Of a stretch of 6,613 bases of DNA, positions 1-5,127 are shown piece by piece (the stretch's first letter is position 1; every line of letters begins with the position of its first letter). This DNA comes from Caldisericaceae bacterium. GTDB taxonomy: Bacteria; Calditrichota; Calditrichia; Calditrichales; Calditrichaceae. The notes under the pieces are model-generated. The model did not search any database, was not told the origin of the DNA, and saw nothing but the letters and a program-made list of their open reading frames with translations. The DNA is taken from positions 1 through 6,613 of the forward strand of contig JAGHBR010000455.1 of assembly GCA_021160885.1 (NCBI GenBank). The letters are read 5' to 3'. Position numbers and translations under genes: made by a program.

Positions 1-758
1 GTATTTTAACTTTTAAAAAACTCAATTATTTTTTCAATGGTAAAAAAATACCGTTGCCCACCAAACAATATTCGATTCGCCGTTACGAATTCGATCATTG
101 GCTTCTGGAACGTTCCGGCGCGCCGGTCATTCAGCATGATGTTAAAAACATTGTTCAAAAAGATGATGGCTTTGTAATTGACGACCAGTTCAAGTGTAAA
201 ATCTTAGTGGGAGCAGGCGGCACCAATTGTCCTGTGTACCGCACGTTTTTTGCAAAGCACCGGCCGCGTAATCCGGAAAAACGCATTGCCACCATGGAAC
301 TGGAGTTTGCTTACCGTTACCATGATTCCAATTGCTACCTGTGGTTTTTTGAAAACGATCTTTCGGGCTATTCCTGGTACGTTCCTAAAGGAGGCGAATT
401 TTTAAATATCGGCATTGGAGGCAAATTTTTACCCATGCAGCAAAAAGGCCAAACTATTCAACAACACTGGAACTGGTTTGTCGAAAAATTAATGGTGCAA
501 CAGTTAATTTCAGAGAAGCCTGTACAGGTAAAAGGTTACCAGTACTTTCTACGACATGATGAACCCGCTCAATTAAAAGATATTTACCTGGTTGGCGATG
601 CAGCCGGCCTGGCTACCATAGATATGGGCGAAGGAATTAGTCCGGCCATCCACAGCGGTTTGCTGGCAGCTAAAGCTATTTTAAGCGGCCAACCTTACTC
701 TTTAGCTCCAGTGTCAAAATACAGCTTGTGGGACCTTCTGTTCTGGTGGCGGAAATAA
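1..758 (+). CDS. FAD-dependent oxidoreductase, geranylgeranyl-reductase family (5' partial)
   Basis: Only the C-terminal part of this flavoprotein is visible, about 251 residues. The frame is open to the left edge, with the first whole codon at base 3. A TTG at 54 could pass for a start, but the residues before it (around NGKKIPLPTKQYSIRRYEFD) continue the family pattern, so the true start lies upstream. The Rossmann GxGxxG FAD motif expected near the N-terminus is therefore outside the window. Visible family marks are the YSIRRYEFDHWLLER segment (about nt 69-113), the LVGAGG segment (about nt 201-225) and the GDAAGLATIDMGEGISPAIHSG stretch (about nt 594-660), which resembles the distal FAD-binding GD motif. 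Members reduce isoprenoid double bonds in lipids, quinones or chlorophyll, or are uncharacterised; the substrate here cannot be told. It ends at TAA 756-758, and 582 nt separate it from hypA, so it is probably a separate transcription unit. Confidence 0.85.
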   Translation, partial: ILTFKKLNYFFNGKKIPLPTKQYSIRRYEFDHWLLERSGAPVIQHDVKNIVQKDDGFVIDDQFKCKILVGAGGTNCPVYRTFFAKHRPRNPEKRIATMELEFAYRYHDSNCYLWFFENDLSGYSWYVPKGGEFLNIGIGGKFLPMQQKGQTIQQHWNWFVEKLMVQQLISEKPVQVKGYQYFLRHDEPAQLKDIYLVGDAAGLATIDMGEGISPAIHSGLLAAKAILSGQPYSLAPVSKYSLWDLLFWWRK

Positions 759-1069
759 AAAATGACAAAATCCAAGGCAATTTAACGTAACCTTAATAAA
801 ATTAATAGCCATAGAGACACACCGAAAAACGAAAAGTATTTTTAGCTTTGAATGTTCAATTTTGAATGCAGCGCCATCAAAAGTTCCCGATTCTATGTTT
901 TGGGTTTGACAACTGGCAAGTTTTTCAGCATTTGATCAACGAATGCTCACGTCAAAGTGCAGGCAGATTATTACCGACGATCGAACAGATGATGAAATGT
1001 GTCGTGTTAATCACTTGCTTAAGTACCAATCCGACCTCAATCGTTTATTTTTAACATTGCCAGAATATT

Positions 1070-1074
1070 TAAAC
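1070..1074. repeat. Putative target-site duplication, left copy (TAAAC)
   Basis: TAAAC directly abuts the left terminal inverted repeat, and an identical pentamer at 1206-1210 abuts the right one. Removing the element plus one copy would rejoin the flanks as an uninterrupted AT-rich sequence. A 5-bp match by chance is possible but unlikely at exactly both element boundaries. Confidence 0.55.
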
Positions 1075-1205
1075 GAAACCTTTGAAAAAATTGGGGATTC
1101 TCCAAAACTGTCATTCCGCACTTGATGCGGAATCTAATATTTACAATAACTTAGAGATTCCGCCTGCGCGGGAATAACATTCTTAATGATTTTTTCAAAG
1201 GTTTC
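1075..1205. mobile_element. MITE-like palindromic element with 17-bp terminal inverted repeats
   Basis: The ends are perfect 17-bp inverted repeats: GAAACCTTTGAAAAAAT at 1075-1091 and its exact reverse complement at 1189-1205. Immediately outside both ends lies the same pentamer, TAAAC, at 1070-1074 and 1206-1210, as expected of a target-site duplication. The 131-bp element is too short to encode a transposase. It contains two smaller hairpins built on ATTCCGC. These features fit a non-autonomous miniature inverted-repeat transposable element mobilised in trans. The transposase family cannot be named from this copy. A structured palindromic repeat not derived from a transposon is the alternative, but the abutting direct repeats favour insertion. 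Confidence 0.7.
1113..1175. repeat. Nested ATTCCGC hairpins inside the MITE-like element
   Basis: ATTCCGCA (1113-1120) and TGCGGAAT (1126-1133) form a perfect 8-bp stem with a 5-nt CTTGA loop. A second hairpin, ATTCCGC (1157-1163) with GC-G-GGAAT (1168-1175), pairs with one bulged G. The two hairpins are also roughly inverted copies of each other: TGCGGAATCT at 1126-1135 against AGATTCCGCC at 1155-1164. They could therefore fold as two separate stems or one long one. This motif resembles the widespread short palindromic repeats of the ATTCCCGC type seen between genes in many bacteria. Confidence 0.6.
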
Positions 1206-1210
1206 TAAAC
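1206..1210. repeat. Putative target-site duplication, right copy (TAAAC)
   Basis: Partner of the TAAAC at 1070-1074, directly abutting the right terminal inverted repeat of the 131-bp element. Confidence 0.55.
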
Positions 1211-1284
1211 GAATGAAAATATTTGTTTTTTAGTTACCTCTGTTTAAAAATATTTGCCAGCTACACCGTTTTTTTTATTTTACA

Positions 1285-1316
1285 TTTGAATCTTTTTGTG
1301 TTTGTAGCTAATTTCA
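1285..1316 (+). promoter_or_regulatory. Candidate Bacteroidota-type promoter for hypA
   Basis: TTTG at 1285-1288 is followed, after 20 nt, by TAATTTCA at 1309-1316. This matches the TTTG / TAnnTTTG pattern with its usual 19-21 nt spacing at all of the first box and six of eight positions of the second. The same DNA reads as TTGAAT-17-TAATTT against the E. coli sigma-70 consensus, a weaker fit. Transcription would start roughly 20 nt before hypA. In AT-rich leader DNA such matches arise easily, so this is only a candidate. Confidence 0.3.
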
Positions 1317-1326
1317 CTTGAAATTA
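1309..1326. promoter_or_regulatory. Palindrome upstream of hypA, possible operator
   Basis: TAATTTC (1309-1315) and GAAATTA (1320-1326) form a perfect 7-bp inverted repeat around ACTT. It overlaps the candidate -10 box and ends 3 nt before the GAGG ribosome site, a position suited to a repressor or to an mRNA hairpin. No regulator binding motif is recognised, and an AT-rich palindrome of this size can occur by chance. Confidence 0.3.
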
Positions 1327-1340
1327 AATGAGGCCTGAAT

Positions 1341-1679
1341 ATGCACGAAATGTCTATTGCTATGAACATTGTGGACATTGCCGTTCAAACCGCCAAAGCC
1401 AACAAGGCTAAGAAAATTAATTCTATTTCGGTCGAAATTGGCGCTTTGTCCGGCGTAGTACCCGAAGCGCTCGAATTTTGTTTTGAAGCCGCCACGCAAA
1501 ATACTATGGCCCAGGGGAGTCAACTGGAAATTATTTTTCTAAAGGCCGAAGCCCATTGCCAAAAATGCGGCACAAAATTCGAAACAGATCAGTTTCTAAA
1601 TATCTGTCCCTCCTGTGGTGAGCAGGTCTTTGCCAGCGGAGGGCGGAAATTACAAGTCAAGGCCATTAATGTAGATTGA
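1341..1679 (+). CDS. hypA: HypA, hydrogenase maturation nickel metallochaperone
   Basis: HypA delivers nickel, together with the GTPase HypB, to the large subunit of [NiFe]-hydrogenase in the cytoplasm. The 112-residue product has the usual family length. It opens with MHEMSIAMNI, in which His2 (with the N-terminal amine) is the known nickel ligand and Glu3 is conserved. The C-terminal half carries the structural zinc site: Cys73-x2-Cys76 and Cys89-x2-Cys92, within CQKCGTKF and CPSCG. The ATG at 1341 is fixed by the invariant MHE start and by GAGG at 1330-1333 with a 7-nt spacer. It is the first hyp gene here but lies 240 nt from hypB, with a palindromic element in between, so it may be transcribed or processed separately from hypBF. 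No oddity is visible in the protein itself. Confidence 0.96.
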   Translation: MHEMSIAMNIVDIAVQTAKANKAKKINSISVEIGALSGVVPEALEFCFEAATQNTMAQGSQLEIIFLKAEAHCQKCGTKFETDQFLNICPSCGEQVFASGGRKLQVKAINVD

Positions 1680-1736
1680 AACAGAGGAAAAACACATTTA
1701 ATTTTAAGAATAAATAACAACAGAAATCTTTTTTAT

Positions 1737-1842
1737 GAAGGTTGGTTGAAAAAAAAAAGAGGTTGAATAGAAAACATAAGATTCACCATTCAACCATTCA
1801 ACTATTCAACTATTCAACTAATTAACCATTCAACCAACCTTC
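1737..1842. repeat. Palindromic element with 14-bp arms between hypA and hypB
   Basis: GAAGGTTGGTTGAA at 1737-1750 is the exact reverse complement of TTCAACCAACCTTC at 1829-1842, giving a 106-bp element. An inner motif, GTTGAATAG at 1762-1770, is complementary to CTATTCAAC, present twice at 1802-1810 and 1810-1818, so the arms can pair further in. No clear target-site duplication flanks it. It shares no sequence with the element at 1075-1205. It could be a miniature transposon, or a mobile palindromic repeat that also acts as an mRNA hairpin between hypA and hypB. Confidence 0.6.
1787..1834. repeat. Six-unit 8-bp tandem repeat (consensus YATTCAAC)
   Basis: Six contiguous octamers are present: CATTCAAC, CATTCAAC, TATTCAAC, TATTCAAC, TAATTAAC, CATTCAAC. 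The array forms most of the right half of the palindromic element at 1737-1842, and its last unit runs into the terminal arm. Units are far too short, with no spacers, for a CRISPR array. Copy number may vary by replication slippage. Confidence 0.75.
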
Positions 1843-1856
1843 CCCGATTTCGTTGC

Positions 1857-1888
1857 ATTGTTCAGCCAATTGAAATATTTTATATTTT
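1857..1888 (+). promoter_or_regulatory. Candidate promoter for hypB-hypF
   Basis: ATTG at 1857-1860, a 20-nt spacer and TATATTTT at 1881-1888 match the Bacteroidota TTTG / TAnnTTTG pattern in three of four and seven of eight positions. Read as E. coli sigma-70 it is TTGTTC-17-TATATT. It lies just right of the palindromic element and 31 nt before the hypB start, so hypB and the genes after it could be expressed independently of hypA. Confidence 0.35.
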
Positions 1889-1919
1889 TCAAAAAAAATC
1901 CAAACAAGAGGAGAACATT

Positions 1920-2777
1920 ATGTGTGATACCTGTGGATGCGGAGAACCGGGAAGTTCGGTAACCTATCAAAAACCGGGTGAAAATCAACACAGCCATTCG
2001 CATGGCGATCACCTTCATACACATCATCACGAACATGAACATGGTGACCACCACCATCATCACGACCATCCACATGATCATGATCACCATCACCACGAGC
2101 ATGGTCACGAACACGGCAAGACCATTCAGGTGGAAACCGATGTGATGCAAAAGAACAATCTGCTGGCCGAGCGCAATCGCGGCTTTTTTGAAGCGCGTAA
2201 CATCTTTGCGCTTAATCTGGTAAGTTCACCGGGTTCAGGGAAAACGACGCTGCTGGAAAAGACTATTCAGGCATTAAAACAGGAAATGAAGTTTTACGTG
2301 ATTGAAGGTGACCAGCAAACCCTGCGCGACGCCGAACGAATTGACCGTGTGGGAGCGCCGGTCATTCAGGTGAACACAGGCAATGGCTGTCATCTGGATG
2401 CTCACATGGTGAATCATGCGGTAAAACAACTAAATCCAGAACCTGATTCCATTCTGCTTATCGAGAATGTGGGTAACCTGGTCTGCCCATCCTTGTTTGA
2501 TCTGGGTGAAGCACACAAAGTGGTCATCATTTCGGTTACCGAAGGTGATGATAAACCTTTAAAATATCCGACCATGTTTCAGCATTCCGATGTCTGCATC
2601 ATTAATAAAATCGATTTGTTACCGCACGTCGAATTTGATCTTGAGTTGTGTAAAAAATATGCTTTACAGGTCAATCCGCATTTGACCTTTTTTGAAATAT
2701 CGGCTACCAAAGGCGAGGGCATGGGGAAATGGCTCAACTGGCTTAAGGAAAATGTTGCAGCGCATGGGCAGGGCTAA
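1920..2777 (+). CDS. hypB: HypB, nickel-binding GTPase for hydrogenase maturation
   Basis: HypB is a SIMIBI-class GTPase that works with HypA to insert nickel into [NiFe]-hydrogenase. The 285-residue protein begins MCDTCGCG, the CxxCGC high-affinity nickel motif (Cys2, Cys5, Cys7). A histidine-rich segment follows: 25 His within residues 24-65, mixed with Asp, Glu and Gly, a likely nickel store. The GTPase core has the P-loop SSPGSGKT (102-109), the metal-site Cys157-His158 within GNGCHLDA, ENVGNLVCP (182-190), NKID (229-232, guanine specificity) and SATKGEG (261-267). The start is supported by GAGGAG at 1908-1913 with a 6-nt spacer and by the N-terminal motif. The gene overlaps hypF by 14 bp, indicating co-transcription and probable translational coupling. 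Having both the CxxCGC motif and a long His tract combines metal-handling and storage types of HypB. The His tract also produces a spurious Met/Val-rich frame on the other strand. Confidence 0.97.
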   Translation: MCDTCGCGEPGSSVTYQKPGENQHSHSHGDHLHTHHHEHEHGDHHHHHDHPHDHDHHHHEHGHEHGKTIQVETDVMQKNNLLAERNRGFFEARNIFALNLVSSPGSGKTTLLEKTIQALKQEMKFYVIEGDQQTLRDAERIDRVGAPVIQVNTGNGCHLDAHMVNHAVKQLNPEPDSILLIENVGNLVCPSLFDLGEAHKVVIISVTEGDDKPLKYPTMFQHSDVCIINKIDLLPHVEFDLELCKKYALQVNPHLTFFEISATKGEGMGKWLNWLKENVAAHGQG

Positions 2778-5112
2778 GTCGGTCCCTACTGCTCAGGTTA
2801 TCCGTCAACGCCTCGAGATAAATGGCATTGTGCAGGGCGTTGGTTTTCGGCCTTTTGTGTTTAATTTAGCCCAAAAATACCGGCTTGGTGGTTTTGTAAT
2901 CAATACCAGTCAGGGCGTTGTTATTGAGGCGGAGGGGCAACCACAGGCAGTTGATGCGTTTATTCGCGATTTGCAAAGCAAAAAACCGCCTCTGGCCGAG
3001 ATCATTTCATTGCATTCCCAAAAGATTGAAATAAAGAATGAAACAAGATTTGAGATTCTGGCTTCGATTGATACGGCTGACAACCAAACGTTGATTTCAC
3101 CGGACATCGCCGTTTGTGAAGATTGCCTGCGTGAATTGCGAGATGCGAATGACCGACGTTATCAATATCCTTTCATCAATTGCACCAATTGTGGACCGCG
3201 TTTTACCATCATTCGCCGTGTACCCTACGACCGGCCTAATACCACCATGTCGGTATTTCAAATGTGCCCCGACTGCCAGAAAGAGTACGACGACCCTACC
3301 AATCGACGCTTTCACGCACAACCCAACGCCTGTCCTTTGTGCGGCCCCCATGTCTGGCTGGAGAGAATGGAAGATGGGCAAGCAATGGCTGAAAAATCCA
3401 GCGCGATTGAAGCTACAGCGCGCCTTTTGCAGGAAGGTAAAATTGTGGCTATCAAGGGCCTTGGTGGTTTTCATCTGGCGGTGGACGCTACAAATGAGGA
3501 GGCGGTGCAGCGTTTGCGCCAGCGTAAAAATCGCGAACAAAAACCGCTGGCCCTGATGGCGCCCGACCTAAAAACAGCCCGCCAACTGGTGCAACTGACT
3601 GATGCCGAACAAGATTTGTTAACGTCGCCTCAGCGCCCTATTGTGCTTTTGAAGAAGAAAGAAGCCATTCCGGTGGCTCCCTCGGTTGCGCCGAACAATC
3701 AACGATTGGGGATCATGCTGCCTTACACGCCGCTGCATTACCTCTTGTTCGACCAACTCTCTGTGCAATTGCCCGAAAACAAACCGGCGGTTCTGGTCAT
3801 GACCAGCGCCAACCGAAGTGAAGAACCAATTGTAATTGATAATGATGAAGCTCGTCAGCGACTATCCGATATTGCCGATTATTTATTATTGCACAATCGT
3901 GATATTTTGATTCGGGCTGACGATTCTGTGGTTGCCCGTTTTAATGGTCAAACAACCTTTTTCAGACGCAGCCGCGGTTACGTTCCGCGCCCGGTCTTTC
4001 TTAGTACGAAAATAAAGGAATCCGTTCTTGGAGTGGGTGGTGAACTCAAAAACACCATCTGTTTAACCAAGGGAAATCGCGCCTTTTTGAGTCAACACAT
4101 TGGTGATCTGGAAAATTTACTGGCCAATCAGTTCTTTGAAGCGACCATTGAACATTTTAAAGACATTTTACAAACCAGCCCTGAACTAATAGTTAGAGAC
4201 ATGCATCCAGGTTATTTTTCAACTCAATGGGCGGTTAATCAGAAAGAAGTGCCGGTTATTGAAGTACAACACCATCATGCCCATATGGCAGCTTGCATGG
4301 CGGAATGGCAAATTGATGAGCCGGTAATCGGAGTCATATTAGATGGCACTGGTTATGGGTACGATGGAACCGTCTGGGGGGGAGAAATATTTATTGGCGA
4401 TTTCATCCATCTGGAACGCATGGCCTGTTTTAAACCTCTACGCATTCCAGGAGGTGAAATAGCCATAAAGCAGCCCTGGCGTATGGCTTTAAGTTATTTG
4501 TTAGAGGCTTTACATGGAGAGTTACCGCTTTTACCATTCTTAAAACACAAACCAATCCGGCTGATTCAGCAACAGCTGGCCAAGCAATTAAATTGTCCCT
4601 TAACCAGTAGTTGTGGACGATTGTTCGATGGCGCTTCAGTCATCAGTGGTGGACGCAATGAAGTTTATTACGAGGCACAGGCTGCTATTGAATTTACCCA
4701 GGCTGTTAAAAATCTGAATGTTGCTCCATTGCAATTTGCTATTGATTTACCTTATATTCCTTTTGAACCTATTATTCGGGCTTTGGTTGAATTAGCCTTA
4801 AATGGGGCCTCCTATGCGGAGATGGCAGCTCGTTTTCATTTAACTATGGCTCACTTACTTAAAGCCGTTGTCCTGAAAATTGTTGAAAAGACGAATATTA
4901 AAAAGATTGTTTTGAGCGGTGGTGTGTTTCAGAATGAGGTTCTTTTACATTTGCTGGTTAAATTTTTAAAACAGCAGGAGTTGAAAGTTTTTACGCACCG
5001 TCAGGTGCCGCCTAACGACGGAGGGATTGCCCTGGGACAGTGTGCCATCGGCCTCCGCCTTTTGGAAAGCGGACGCGACACCGTGCGGTTTGTGGATCAT
5101 GTTCATTCATGA
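2764..5112 (+). CDS. hypF: HypF, carbamoyltransferase for hydrogenase cyanide ligands
   Basis: HypF uses carbamoyl phosphate and ATP to carbamoylate the C-terminal cysteine of HypE, the source of the CN ligands of the NiFe site. From ATG 2764 the protein has 782 residues (E. coli HypF about 750). Domains in order: acylphosphatase (about 13-100, with VQGVGFRPFV carrying Arg29 and with Asn47); a double zinc finger of four CxxC pairs (Cys118/121, 140/143, 168/171, 190/193; spacings 18, 24, 18); a YrdC-like domain (about 211-410, with KPLALMAPD and MTSANRSEEP); and a Kae1-like domain (about 417-782) with the metal motif HHHAH (503-507), LDGTGYGYDGTVWGGE, LSGGVFQN (717-724) and PNDGGIALGQ (750-759). 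The frame extends upstream to 2692, but that part lies over hypB codons and precedes the domain. ATG 2752 and 2764 are the plausible starts. AAGGA at 2745-2749 is poorly spaced for either, so coupling to hypB termination is likely. Confidence 0.96.
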   Translation: MGRAKSVPTAQVIRQRLEINGIVQGVGFRPFVFNLAQKYRLGGFVINTSQGVVIEAEGQPQAVDAFIRDLQSKKPPLAEIISLHSQKIEIKNETRFEILASIDTADNQTLISPDIAVCEDCLRELRDANDRRYQYPFINCTNCGPRFTIIRRVPYDRPNTTMSVFQMCPDCQKEYDDPTNRRFHAQPNACPLCGPHVWLERMEDGQAMAEKSSAIEATARLLQEGKIVAIKGLGGFHLAVDATNEEAVQRLRQRKNREQKPLALMAPDLKTARQLVQLTDAEQDLLTSPQRPIVLLKKKEAIPVAPSVAPNNQRLGIMLPYTPLHYLLFDQLSVQLPENKPAVLVMTSANRSEEPIVIDNDEARQRLSDIADYLLLHNRDILIRADDSVVARFNGQTTFFRRSRGYVPRPVFLSTKIKESVLGVGGELKNTICLTKGNRAFLSQHIGDLENLLANQFFEATIEHFKDILQTSPELIVRDMHPGYFSTQWAVNQKEVPVIEVQHHHAHMAACMAEWQIDEPVIGVILDGTGYGYDGTVWGGEIFIGDFIHLERMACFKPLRIPGGEIAIKQPWRMALSYLLEALHGELPLLPFLKHKPIRLIQQQLAKQLNCPLTSSCGRLFDGASVISGGRNEVYYEAQAAIEFTQAVKNLNVAPLQFAIDLPYIPFEPIIRALVELALNGASYAEMAARFHLTMAHLLKAVVLKIVEKTNIKKIVLSGGVFQNEVLLHLLVKFLKQQELKVFTHRQVPPNDGGIALGQCAIGLRLLESGRDTVRFVDHVHS

Positions 5113-5127
5113 TGGACTAAAAGGATC

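Larger units (their letters stand above)
759..1340. other. Intergenic region with a MITE-like insert and the hypA leader
   Basis: This 582-nt stretch has no convincing gene. Bases 759-1069 are AT-rich. An open frame from about 910 ends with residues LPEYLNE at the insert boundary; it has no Shine-Dalgarno site and matches no family I recognise, so at most it is a gene remnant. Bases 1075-1205 are a palindromic insertion element, listed separately. Bases 1213-1340 are the AT-rich leader of hypA, with a candidate promoter and a small palindrome. No strong rho-independent terminator for the upstream oxidoreductase is visible. Confidence 0.6.

Noticed and set aside
774..815. Possible terminator after the oxidoreductase (AAGG / CCTT region)
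   Set aside because: A 4-bp stem in AT-rich DNA with no T tract is not distinguishable from chance.
866..1054. Small 62-codon open frame before hypA
   Set aside because: No Shine-Dalgarno site and no recognisable family; it overlaps another equally weak frame, so it is not called as a gene.
943..1125. Small 60-codon open frame running into the palindromic element
   Set aside because: Its last part is translated from the MITE-like repeat, which explains the GDSPKLSFRT-like ending, and the ATG has no ribosome site.
1259..1309. AGCTACA (1259-1265) and TGTAGCT (1303-1309) inverted repeat before hypA
   Set aside because: Seven bases separated by 37 nt with AT-rich sequence between; likely chance.
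1314..1523. Minus-strand frame over hypA
   Set aside because: Antisense to a clearly coding hypA with no family match.
1787..1834. Tandem repeat considered as a CRISPR-like array
   Set aside because: Units are 8 bp and directly contiguous with no spacers.
1830..2150. Minus-strand frame rich in Met and Val, looking like a membrane segment
   Set aside because: It is the reverse complement of the CAC/CAT histidine tract of hypB, which reads as Met/Val codons; it is a compositional shadow.
2910..3556. Several open frames on both strands within hypF
   Set aside because: They lie over the HypF acylphosphatase, zinc-finger and early YrdC-like coding sequence, have no domain signature and are shadows of the true frame.
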